NCBI GenBank assembly: GCA_018663165.1
Contig: JABJES010000128.1
Span: 1 to 6,741 of the forward strand
From: Rhodospirillaceae bacterium
GTDB lineage: Bacteria; Pseudomonadota; Alphaproteobacteria; UBA11136
DNA: 6,741 bases
Direction: 5' to 3'
The notes below the pieces were generated by a model. That model was not told the DNA's origin. It saw only the letters and a program-made list of their open reading frames with translations, and searched no databases. Of this stretch, positions 1 to 6,249 are shown piece by piece. Positions within the stretch are counted from its first letter, which is position 1, and every line of letters starts with the position of its first letter. The translations under genes and the position numbers were made by a program.

Positions 1-636
1 CCCCCGCCGATATTCGACGACGCCTTTCGCCAGGAACTGGAGATGCTTTTCGTTTGGCGGCGCGATGTGCGGCGATTCCGCACCGACCCACTGCCCGAAA
101 ATCTCCTCGACAGCCTCCTCGATCAGGCCTGCCTCGCCCCTTCAGTGGGCAACAGCCAGCCCTGGCGTTTCGTCACCGTTGATGAGCCGACGCGGCGCAG
201 TGACATACGGGCTGATTTCCTGGCCTGTAACCAATCGGCGCTTGACGACTTTGAGGGCGAACGGGCGAAACTTTATGCCTCCTTCAAGCTCGCGGGCCTC
301 GACGATGCGCCGGTGCAGCTCGCCGTCTTCGTCGATAAGGCGACCCAATCGGGGCATGGGGTGGGGCAAAAGACAATGCCCGAAATGCTCTCTTATTCAG
401 TCGTTACCGCCGTTCATACCCTATGGCTCGCCGCCCGGGCCCACGGTGTGGGGCTCGGCTGGGTGTCGATTCTTAACCCGGAAAAGATCACCACCATCCT
501 GGAGACCCCGCCCGAGTGGTCGCTGATCGCCTATCTCTGTCTCGGCTATCCCCAGGAAGAACACGAAGAGCCGGAGCTTGAGCGTCACGGCTGGCAGGGG
601 CGCGACAGCGCCGCCCGTGAAATCCTTAAGCGCTAG
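1..636 (+). CDS. bluB: 5,6-dimethylbenzimidazole synthase BluB (5' end outside window)
   Basis: BluB is a nitroreductase-fold enzyme that breaks down reduced FMN with O2 to form 5,6-dimethylbenzimidazole, the lower ligand of vitamin B12. The frame is open from base 1: 14 residues (PPPIFDDAFRQELE) precede the first visible ATG at 43 and match the usual BluB N-terminal helix, so the true start is upstream of the window and that ATG is internal. 211 residues are visible and about ten are probably missing. Seen: the RRDVRRF motif (visible residues 20-26), whose Asp22 fits catalytic Asp32 of the Sinorhizobium meliloti enzyme; APSVGNSQPWRF, an FMN-binding region; and GVGLGWVSIL, whose Ser156 fits Ser167 of that enzyme. 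These residue matches are from memory of the family. The stop is TAG at 634-636. The gene converges on the response regulator with only 24 bases between them and no clear terminator. A generic nitroreductase is the alternative, but the motifs favour BluB. Confidence 0.93.
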   Translation, partial: PPPIFDDAFRQELEMLFVWRRDVRRFRTDPLPENLLDSLLDQACLAPSVGNSQPWRFVTVDEPTRRSDIRADFLACNQSALDDFEGERAKLYASFKLAGLDDAPVQLAVFVDKATQSGHGVGQKTMPEMLSYSVVTAVHTLWLAARAHGVGLGWVSILNPEKITTILETPPEWSLIAYLCLGYPQEEHEEPELERHGWQGRDSAAREILKR

Positions 637-660
637 GCGACAGATGCCGCCACAGCTGGC

Positions 661-1038
661 CTAGGCCTCAGCCGGGCTTTCAGTCAATTTCATGATTTTT
701 GAAATCAGGCTTTCGAAATCCGTCGGCTTGGTTTCGAACTCATCACAGCCGGCTTTAAGTGCCCTTTCCCGGTCTTCATCAAACGTATGAGCGGTAAGGG
801 CGATAATCGGGATATGGCGGGTCTGGGCGTTTTCCTTAATGGTGCGCGTTGCCGTCCAGCCATCGATCTCGGGCAGAGTCATATCCATAAGAATGATATC
901 GGGTGCTTCTGAAGACGCCTTTTCAATGGCCTGGACCCCATCATCGGCAGTCACCACCTCAAAGCCCCGTTTTACCAACTTACGCATAAAAATTTCTTGG
1001 TTGATCTCGTTATCCTCAACCAGCAGCACCTTGATCAT
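661..1038 (-). CDS. Single-domain response regulator (CheY/DivK-type receiver)
   Basis: A standalone receiver domain of 125 residues with no output domain, expected to be phosphorylated by a histidine kinase or phosphotransfer domain and to act through protein contacts. All receiver landmarks are visible: the acidic pair E8-D9 in LLVEDNE, phospho-acceptor Asp52 in LMDMTLPEIDG, Thr82 in IIALTAH and Lys104 in FETKP. The ATG at 1036-1038 is chosen because GGAG (minus strand, plus 1050-1053) lies 11 bases upstream and the domain begins at once with MIKVLLVED. A GTG at 1057-1059 would add seven residues but has no ribosome binding site. It lies 38 bp downstream of the end of the hybrid kinase gene on the same strand, so the two are probably cotranscribed, and this is the likely last acceptor of that phosphorelay. 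The sequence resembles DivK and CheY equally well in general features, so no specific name is given. Confidence 0.93.
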   Translation of the reverse strand: MIKVLLVEDNEINQEIFMRKLVKRGFEVVTADDGVQAIEKASSEAPDIILMDMTLPEIDGWTATRTIKENAQTRHIPIIALTAHTFDEDRERALKAGCDEFETKPTDFESLISKIMKLTESPAEA

Positions 1039-1076
1039 ATCAATTATTTCTCCACTCACAAAACAGAGTGGGCAGT

Positions 1077-1550
1077 CTATTCCGCCTCATCCCCGGAGGA
1101 AAGGGTTGTTGCCCTGGTCGCCTGAAGACAGATTTCCTCAAGAAAGGCCTGATCGCCGAGTTGTTCCCTGGAAAGGGCGGCATCACTGCCAAAGCGGGAA
1201 AATCCAGCCCTCTCGGCCATCGTCTTGTCAGCGATAAACAGCAAGGACAGGGCTTGCCATTTCTTTTCCTCGGCAATGGCATGCATGAGAGCCTGGCCCT
1301 GAAATTCCGGCATTCCCATATCGATGATAACGAGATCAGGAAGCTCACTGGCAAGTACCGTCTGGGCACTGACCTGATCGTCTGCCTCAAGAACCTTGAA
1401 CCCGGCCATATCCAGAGCCCCGGCAATCTGGCCCCGGCCCTTTTTATCATCCTTGACGAGAAGAATGGTGGCGGCGGTTATTTTCACCTTTGCCGGAATA
1501 CGTAAGCTAAAGATACTGCCCTCGCCCTCGGTGCTTTTAACGGTGATTCC
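1077..1550 (-). CDS. C-terminal part of the hybrid kinase: end of HATPase domain plus third receiver (out of frame with its N-terminal part)
   Basis: This stretch is read in a different frame from the large kinase ORF but continues it. From the G tract it reads ITVKSTEGEGSIFSLRIP, the standard last strands of a HATPase_c domain, then a receiver domain beginning ATILLVKDD, with phospho-acceptor Asp in LVIIDMGMPEF (composite residue 828) and a TAG stop at 1077-1079. Removing one G from the tract at 1549-1558 joins the two frames into a 908-residue protein. A GTG at 1485-1487 could give a 136-residue free receiver, but I see no good ribosome binding site before it and it would start inside the ATPase-to-receiver join. 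The receiver is degenerate: the usual Thr/Ser position reads FIADK (Ala) and the usual Lys region reads ALSRE (Arg). It is therefore best read as a displaced domain of the kinase, not a separate gene. Confidence 0.8.
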   Translation of the reverse strand, partial: GITVKSTEGEGSIFSLRIPAKVKITAATILLVKDDKKGRGQIAGALDMAGFKVLEADDQVSAQTVLASELPDLVIIDMGMPEFQGQALMHAIAEEKKWQALSLLFIADKTMAERAGFSRFGSDAALSREQLGDQAFLEEICLQATRATTLSSGDEAE

Positions 1551-3804
1551 CCCCCCCCATCATGTGGGCGAATGACTGACTGATCGACAGGCCAAGCCCG
1601 GTACCGCCGTATTTGCGCGTGGTTGAGCTGTCGGCCTGGGTGAAGGCTTGGAAGATATGAGCGATTTGATCGTCACTCAGGCCGATCCCGGTATCGCGCA
1701 CATCGAAGATAAATTCGTCACCCCCGGCCCCTGTTTGCCTTTTAACCGAGAGGCAAACCCGCCCGTCTTTAGTAAATTTCGCCGCATTGCTAATAAGGTT
1801 CAATAGAATCTGCCGCGTCCGGGTGGAATCAGCGTGAATTTCGCCTAGGTTTTCGGAACAGAAGACTTCTATCTCGTTGTTATTCTTCTTCACCAGCGGT
1901 TCGGTTGTACCGACGATATTCTCTATCAGATCGCCAACGTTGAAGGTTTCAAGAAAAAGATCCATCCGCCCAGCCTCAATTTTCGAAAGATCAAGGGTGT
2001 CATTAATCAGGCTAAGGAGGTGGGTGCCTGAAAAATGAATCTTCTTCAAATCATCGGCAAAAACATCCAGCCCCTGTTCTGCGGCCTCTTCAAGAAGGAT
2101 TTCACTAAAACCCAGAATACCATTAAGCGGAGTGCGCAATTCATGGCTCATATTGGCTAGAAAATCTGATTTGGCCTGATTGGCCCTCTCGGCGATCACC
2201 TTGGCTTCACGCAGGGCGTTCTCGGCTTTGACAAATTCGCTGATGTCGCTAACGACGCCAGTAAACAGACGGCGACCATCGACCATGAACTCACTGACGG
2301 CGAGAAACATCGGAAAAGTCGAGCCATTCTTGCGCAGACCATTAACCCGGCGACCAATACCGATAACTTTTTTCTCGCCGGTATCCCGGTAATTCTTGAG
2401 ATAGTCGTCATGGCGACTCTGCTCTGGTTCCGGCATCAGGCAAGAGATATTGCGGCCGATAATCTCCACCGGCGTATAACCGAAAGTCTCCTCGGCGGCA
2501 GGATTAAAATCCAGAATCGTGCCAAACTCGTCAATGGTGATGATGGCTTCAATAATGTTATCGATAATCCCGCGGGTCCGTTTTTCGCTGGCATCAAGGT
2601 TCGAAATCAGCTTGCTGAGCAGCCGCGCCCGTTTCGCCCGTGCCACAACCGAGGCGATGAGAAAATCAGGATGGCCGGATTTGGTAAGGAAATCATCGCC
2701 ACCGGAATGAAGGGCATGTTTTTGCGACACCAGGCCGGTTTCGGTGGTCAAAAAAGTGATCGGCACATGCAGAAGATCGCTGCGCTGACGGATCAGAGCC
2801 GCCAACTCAAACCCGTTGCACTCGGGCATATTGATATCCATCAGGATCAAATCGGGGACAAAATCGTCCAGAACATCAAGAACGGTCGTGGGATCGGTTA
2901 CCTTGCGGGTTTCAAGGCCGGACTTACCCAGTAGAAGGGCATGATATTCCGCCGATTCCTCTTCGTCATCGATGATCAGGATGCGGTAGTTCCGGGCATC
3001 TTCAAGTTCCGTCAACCAGGACAAAAATTCCTTCAGTTCGGCGAAGTTTACCGGCTTGACAAGATAGGCATCAGCCCCGGCGCGAACCGCCGAGAGCCTT
3101 GCCTCAAAATCATCCCGCACAGTGAGAAAAACGACCGGACAGGTCAGCAGGTTCTTGTTCCGTAATTGCTCAATCGCCCTGATACCGGCATCTTCGCCGC
3201 CGGGAAACATGATGTCGACAATGACAAGTGTCGGTGAAGATTTTTCAAGGGTTGGTGCCAGTTTCCCCGGATCGTCGATGGCCTCAATCTCATAGCCGTA
3301 TTCGCCGAGATAAAGCCGCATCCTTTCGACCAGATCCTTGTCGTCCTCGACAATCAGGATGGACTTTCTTTTGCCCTTCGCCTTTTGGCGTTCTTGCCCT
3401 TTACCCTCGCCGAGCATGGACATCATCGGCAAAGGAGTGTCCGGTCCCGCCTCGATTGCCTCGGCGATCTTTTCCATAAGCAGGGTGATATCTTTTCGAC
3501 GCTCTGGCGTAAACGATTGCGACCCGTTAATGAGCGCGGCGCAAAGAACCTCCAACCGGCGAGCATTGTCGCTAAGCGCGGCGAACCCAAAAGTGGCCGA
3601 CGAACCCGCCAGTTTATGGGATATGGCGTTAATGGTTTGCAGGGAATCGGCAATCGTCTGAGTGGGGCTGTCGGCTTTGACCCCACCTGCAGCAGCGCGC
3701 AGTTCCGCCAGTCTGTCGGCAAGCTTGGAGACAAACGAATCGCGGATCGCCGCCATCTGTTTTTTTAAATCGGAAGAACTCTTAGTCATAAGAGATAAAT
3801 GCAC
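1537..3804 (-). CDS. Hybrid sensor histidine kinase, Hpt-REC-REC-PAS-HisKA-HATPase; truncated by frameshift before its C-terminal receiver
   Basis: A soluble multistep-phosphorelay kinase, 755 residues as translated. Domains in order: Hpt (about 1-120, His63 in SHKLAGSSATFG); REC1 (148-265, Asp154/155, Asp197, Thr228, Lys250); REC2 (274-395, Asp279/280, Asp323, Thr353, Lys375); PAS (408-524); HisKA (544-612, phospho-acceptor His554 in MSHELRTPLNG); HATPase_c (from about 653; N-box Asn673, DTGIG 704-708, F-box near 718-721, GGTGLGL 733-739). I see no signal peptide or membrane segment, so it should be cytosolic. The PAS resembles FixL, with His465 in SRHDDY and Arg485 in IGIGRR at the positions of the FixL heme ligand and distal arginine. 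The ORF ends GGGNHR-stop because of the G10 tract; nine G would restore the full 908-residue protein. The start is uncertain: GTG 3804 is the outer limit used for numbering, and ATG 3789 (residue 6) is at least as likely; neither has a clear Shine-Dalgarno. The CinA-like gene ends 45 bp upstream on the same strand, so they may be cotranscribed. Confidence 0.92.
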   Translation of the reverse strand: MHLSLMTKSSSDLKKQMAAIRDSFVSKLADRLAELRAAAGGVKADSPTQTIADSLQTINAISHKLAGSSATFGFAALSDNARRLEVLCAALINGSQSFTPERRKDITLLMEKIAEAIEAGPDTPLPMMSMLGEGKGQERQKAKGKRKSILIVEDDKDLVERMRLYLGEYGYEIEAIDDPGKLAPTLEKSSPTLVIVDIMFPGGEDAGIRAIEQLRNKNLLTCPVVFLTVRDDFEARLSAVRAGADAYLVKPVNFAELKEFLSWLTELEDARNYRILIIDDEEESAEYHALLLGKSGLETRKVTDPTTVLDVLDDFVPDLILMDINMPECNGFELAALIRQRSDLLHVPITFLTTETGLVSQKHALHSGGDDFLTKSGHPDFLIASVVARAKRARLLSKLISNLDASEKRTRGIIDNIIEAIITIDEFGTILDFNPAAEETFGYTPVEIIGRNISCLMPEPEQSRHDDYLKNYRDTGEKKVIGIGRRVNGLRKNGSTFPMFLAVSEFMVDGRRLFTGVVSDISEFVKAENALREAKVIAERANQAKSDFLANMSHELRTPLNGILGFSEILLEEAAEQGLDVFADDLKKIHFSGTHLLSLINDTLDLSKIEAGRMDLFLETFNVGDLIENIVGTTEPLVKKNNNEIEVFCSENLGEIHADSTRTRQILLNLISNAAKFTKDGRVCLSVKRQTGAGGDEFIFDVRDTGIGLSDDQIAHIFQAFTQADSSTTRKYGGTGLGLSISQSFAHMMGGGNHR
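1549..1558. repeat. Homopolymer tract C10 (G10 on the coding strand) at the kinase frameshift
   Basis: Ten consecutive C on the plus strand, read as ten G in the kinase gene at its MMGGG segment (residues 748-752). With the ten bases present the frame runs into AAT CAC CGT TAA. With nine it reads GGA ATC ACC GTT, giving the expected GITVKS end of the ATPase domain. Eleven gives a non-homologous tail, so one surplus base is the simplest explanation. Tracts of this length are prone to polymerase slippage and to sequencing error. Confidence 0.95.
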
Positions 3805-3849
3805 AGTTTTAGTCTTACAGGCAAGGCTCTCTAATGGTTAAGGAAACCC

Positions 3850-4617
3850 TTATTTTTCCCTTTCTTCCGGCACGACGCCGAGACTTTGCAGCAGAGCCGC
3901 CGTCTCCGCCACAGCATGGTTCAGGGCCTGTGTATCGACGCTTCTGAGAACCAGGCTTACACCAAATTCTCCCTGATGAAAAAATGGATAACTGCCAATT
4001 TCAACATCCCCGTGAGCCTCCTGAACGACGGAAAGCCCCTGGGCGACTTCACCTTCACCAATAAAGGCGTTGAGCGTCCGTGACATGACCGGATTGCCCG
4101 CCTTCAATTGCGGCAATATGCCGTCAAGCATCGCCTGCATGATCCGTGGAACCCCGGCCAGAACGAAGACATTATCCATACTAAATCCCGGTGCCCTGCT
4201 GACCGGATTATCGATCAGGGCAGCACCTTTCGGCAAATCGGCCATGGACAGCCGCGCCTCGTTGATGGACTGGCCGTAATGGTCATGCAAAAGAGCAGCC
4301 GCCCCCTCATGGCGTTCAACATCAATACCGAAGGCCCGTGCGATGGCGCGAGCGGTGATGTCGTCATGGGTGGGGCCGATCCCGCCGGTGGTAAAGACGT
4401 AATCGTATCTTTCCCGGCACAAATTAACCGCCGAGACGATCTCAGCCTCGACATCGGCGACAACGCGCACCTCGGCCAGTTGCAAGCCCTGTTCAGTCAG
4501 GCGCCTGGCTACATAAGCAAGGTTGGCATCTTGCGTGCGGCCAGAGAGAATCTCGTTGCCGATAATGACCAGGGCGGCGGTAACGATTGCAGGCGGGCGG
4601 TCAGAAGGTGAATTCAT
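3850..4617 (-). CDS. CinA-like molybdopterin-binding domain protein (MoaB/Mog fold), standalone
   Basis: 255 residues. It matches the N-terminal MoCF_biosynth (MoaB/Mog/MoeA-type) domain of CinA: ALVIIGNEILSGRTQDAN at 15-32 is the typical first strand and loop, and TTGGIGPTHDDIT at 76-88 is the family's ligand-binding loop. The NPVSRAPGFSMDNVFVLAGVP segment (137-157) is also typical of the CinA branch. The roughly 160-residue CinA C-terminal (PncC, NMN deamidase) domain is absent, so the protein is the short form often annotated as competence/damage-inducible protein A or molybdopterin-binding protein. The true substrate is not evident: CinA relatives can act on ADP-ribose or related nucleotides, others on molybdopterin. 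The start is ATG 4615-4617, with no convincing Shine-Dalgarno; a possible promoter placed for a leaderless transcript lies just upstream. It is divergent from sfsA and upstream of the kinase on the same strand. Confidence 0.9.
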   Translation of the reverse strand: MNSPSDRPPAIVTAALVIIGNEILSGRTQDANLAYVARRLTEQGLQLAEVRVVADVEAEIVSAVNLCRERYDYVFTTGGIGPTHDDITARAIARAFGIDVERHEGAAALLHDHYGQSINEARLSMADLPKGAALIDNPVSRAPGFSMDNVFVLAGVPRIMQAMLDGILPQLKAGNPVMSRTLNAFIGEGEVAQGLSVVQEAHGDVEIGSYPFFHQGEFGVSLVLRSVDTQALNHAVAETAALLQSLGVVPEEREK

Positions 4618-4623
4618 GGCAAC

Positions 4624-4652
4624 ATATTACGCCACCCCCTGTTGAAAGTGAA
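4624..4652 (-). promoter_or_regulatory. Possible sigma70-type promoter for the CinA-like gene
   Basis: On the minus strand TTCACT (plus 4647-4652; 4 of 6 matches to TTGACA) is followed after 17 bases by TAATAT (plus 4624-4629; 4 of 6 matches to TATAAT). A transcript starting 6-7 bases after the -10 would begin at or next to the ATG at 4617, that is leaderless, which would fit the lack of a ribosome binding site. It is the best candidate in a 57-bp divergent region, but the match is modest. I found no equally good promoter for sfsA. Confidence 0.25.
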
Positions 4653-4674
4653 AGATATGCTCTAGTTTGCGCCC

Positions 4675-5388
4675 ATGCTTTTCACTCCCCCTCTCCTGCG
4701 CGGCAGCCTCATCCAGCGCTATAAACGCTTTCTTGCCGATGTTGAACTTGAAAGCGGCGAGAGCGTAACCGCCCATTGCCCCAATCCCGGCTCTATGCTC
4801 GGTCTCGCCATTCCCGGATCTGAGGTCTGGCTATCCCTGGCGTCCAATCCGAAACGCAAACTCAAATACACGCTGGAACTGGTACGGGTCGGAAAAGCCC
4901 TGGTCGGGGTTCATACCGGACGGCCCAATGCACTGGTTGAGGCCGCAATTGAGGCTGGCAAAATTCGAGAACTGTCCGGCTATGCCGATTTACGCCGTGA
5001 AGTCCGCTATGGCGAGAACTCACGCATTGATATTTTGCTCACCGACGAAAACAGGCCGGATTGTTATGTCGAGGTGAAAAGCGTGACGCTTCGACGCAAC
5101 CCCGCCGAAGAACCGGGAATTGCCGAGTTCCCGGATTCCGTCACTGGACGGGGAACCAAGCATCTTGGCGAACTCATCCGCATGGTCGAGGCTGGCCATC
5201 GCGCCGTCATGCTCTATCTGATACAGAGAGACGACTGCGACCTCTTTCAAATCGCCGGTGACATTGACCCTGCCTATAGTGAGGCCTTTAAAGCCGCCCG
5301 CACCCAAGGCGTCGAAATATTATGCTATGCATGCCATATTACGGTGCAGGGGATTGAGTTTGGCGAAACTGTGGCCTTGCCGGAATGA
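4675..5388 (+). CDS. sfsA: SfsA family protein (sugar fermentation stimulation protein / putative DNA-binding nuclease)
   Basis: 237 residues, the usual SfsA length (about 230-240). The family has an N-terminal OB-like DNA-binding part and a C-terminal PD-(D/E)XK nuclease-like part; the E. coli member was named for stimulating maltose use, and its physiological role is still unclear. Seen: LIQRYKRFLADVEL near the N-terminus; HCPNPGSMLGL at 34-44; the nuclease-like core with Asp119 in RIDILL and Glu133-x-Lys135 in YVEVKSVTL; and the conserved FPDSVTGRGTKHLGEL block at 152-167. All of these are intact, so the gene appears functional. The ATG at 4675 matches the normal family N-terminus; there is no clear ribosome binding site in the preceding GTTTGCGCCC. 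The stop is TGA 5386-5388. It heads a rightward group with map (60-bp gap) and radC. Confidence 0.96.
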   Translation: MLFTPPLLRGSLIQRYKRFLADVELESGESVTAHCPNPGSMLGLAIPGSEVWLSLASNPKRKLKYTLELVRVGKALVGVHTGRPNALVEAAIEAGKIRELSGYADLRREVRYGENSRIDILLTDENRPDCYVEVKSVTLRRNPAEEPGIAEFPDSVTGRGTKHLGELIRMVEAGHRAVMLYLIQRDDCDLFQIAGDIDPAYSEAFKAARTQGVEILCYACHITVQGIEFGETVALPE

Positions 5389-5395
5389 GCCCGAA

Positions 5396-5413
5396 AGAAT
5401 AAGAATAAAAATA
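5396..5413 (+). repeat. Tandem A-rich hexamers before ATG 5414
   Basis: Three adjacent hexamers, AGAATA, AGAATA and AAAATA, run directly into an ATG at 5414-5416. The stretch is far more A-rich than the surrounding coding DNA. It may act as an unstructured ribosome-loading leader for the mini-ORF or for map; that role is inferred from position only. Confidence 0.45.
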
Positions 5414-5452
5414 ATGTCCCCCACAACCAAACCAGCAGCACAGAGGCTTTGA
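5414..5452 (+). other. 12-codon mini-ORF overlapping the map start
   Basis: ATG 5414 opens a short frame reading MSPTTKPAAQRL and ending at TGA 5450-5452, which overlaps the TTG start of map (5449-5451) as TTGA. Such an arrangement could couple map translation to the mini-ORF by reinitiation. Alternatively, one missing base in this stretch, for example in the C5 run at 5418-5422, would fuse this ATG to map and give MSPHNQTSSTEALKKIL as its N-terminus. Nothing in the sequence decides between these. Confidence 0.3.
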
Positions 5453-6249
5453 AAAAAATTCTAAACACCGTAAAAATTCATAATGACGAGGATTTCGCGG
5501 CAATGCGCAAAGCCGGATTGCTGGCCGCAGAAATGCTCGATTTCATTACCCCCTATGTAAAGCCCGGCGTGACCACCGCAGAGCTCGATCAGTTGTGCCA
5601 TAAATACGCGCTGGATCACGATGCGACATCGGCACCGCTCAATTACCGGGGATTCCCCAAATCGATCTGCACCTCGGTCAACCATGTGGTCTGTCACGGC
5701 ATTCCCGGAGACAAGGTTCTTGTCGAAGGCGACATCATAAATATCGATGTCACCCCGCTTCTCAATGAATGGCATGGGGATTCGAGCCGCATGTATTACG
5801 TCGGCAAGGTCGGCGTAAAGGCCCGCAAGCTGGTCGAGACCACCCATCAGGCATTGATGCGGGGAATTGAGGTTGTGCGGCCTGGTGCCACCCTCGGCGA
5901 TATTGGCCACGCTATCCAGAGCTTCGCCGAGGCCAAACGCTATTCCGTTGTCCGGGACTTTTGCGGCCACGGCATCGGCCGCATATTCCATGACCAGCCC
6001 AGCGTCATGCATTTCGGCCAGCCTGGTGAAGGGCTGGAACTGGCCAAGGGCATGATCTTTACCATCGAACCGATGATCAACGCTGGCCGCTATGACGTAA
6101 AGATACTTGAGGATAGCTGGACCGCAGTGACCAAGGACCGTTCGCTTTCAGCCCAGTTTGAGCACACCATTGGCGTCACCGCCGAGGGTGCCGAAATCTT
6201 TACCCTTTCGCCGGCTGGTTTCCATTGCCCCCCCTACGGCGATGGCTAA
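5449..6249 (+). CDS. map: Type I methionine aminopeptidase
   Basis: Removes the initiator methionine from nascent proteins; a cytosolic, essential dimetal enzyme. 266 residues, the normal type I length. All five metal ligands are in place: Asp100 (NIDVT), Asp111 (HGDSS), His174 (CGHGIG), Glu207 (TIEPM) and Glu238 (QFEHT). The substrate-side His83 is in CHGIPG, and the C-terminus FTLSPAGFHCPPYGDG is typical. The start is a problem. Between the sfsA stop (5386-5388, same frame) and the conserved IHNDEDFAAMRKAG region the only standard start codon in frame is TTG 5449; AGAGG sits just 2 bases before it, too close for normal use. The next in-frame ATG (residue 19) would cut into the conserved first helix. 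Either TTG is used, perhaps by coupling to the overlapping mini-ORF, or a base is missing and translation begins at ATG 5414. The end overlaps radC by 8 bases. Confidence 0.96.
   Translation: MKKILNTVKIHNDEDFAAMRKAGLLAAEMLDFITPYVKPGVTTAELDQLCHKYALDHDATSAPLNYRGFPKSICTSVNHVVCHGIPGDKVLVEGDIINIDVTPLLNEWHGDSSRMYYVGKVGVKARKLVETTHQALMRGIEVVRPGATLGDIGHAIQSFAEAKRYSVVRDFCGHGIGRIFHDQPSVMHFGQPGEGLELAKGMIFTIEPMINAGRYDVKILEDSWTAVTKDRSLSAQFEHTIGVTAEGAEIFTLSPAGFHCPPYGDG

Noticed and set aside
43..45. ATG 43 as the bluB start
   Set aside because: The frame is open to base 1 and encodes FDDAFRQELE, which fits the family N-terminus, so the start lies outside the window.
142..369. 75-residue minus-strand ORF inside bluB
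   Set aside because: It is a shadow of the high-G+C bluB frame with no recognisable domain and no start signal.
637..660. Possible bidirectional terminator between bluB and the response regulator
   Set aside because: Only a weak GCC/GGC pairing is present and there is no T-run on either strand.
1485..1487. GTG as the start of an independent response regulator gene
   Set aside because: The frame continues upstream with clear HATPase C-terminal sequence up to the G tract, and no good ribosome binding site precedes the GTG, so the receiver is better explained as the displaced end of the kinase.
3837..3856. GGTT...AACC inverted repeat followed by a T-rich stretch, resembling an intrinsic terminator on the plus strand
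   Set aside because: The stem is only 4 bp and the T-run is on the strand with no upstream plus-strand gene; on the minus strand, where the CinA-like gene is read, no U-run follows.
5461..6012. 183-residue minus-strand ORF within map
   Set aside because: It lies wholly opposite a confirmed gene, shows no domain, and its composition follows from the codon bias of map.
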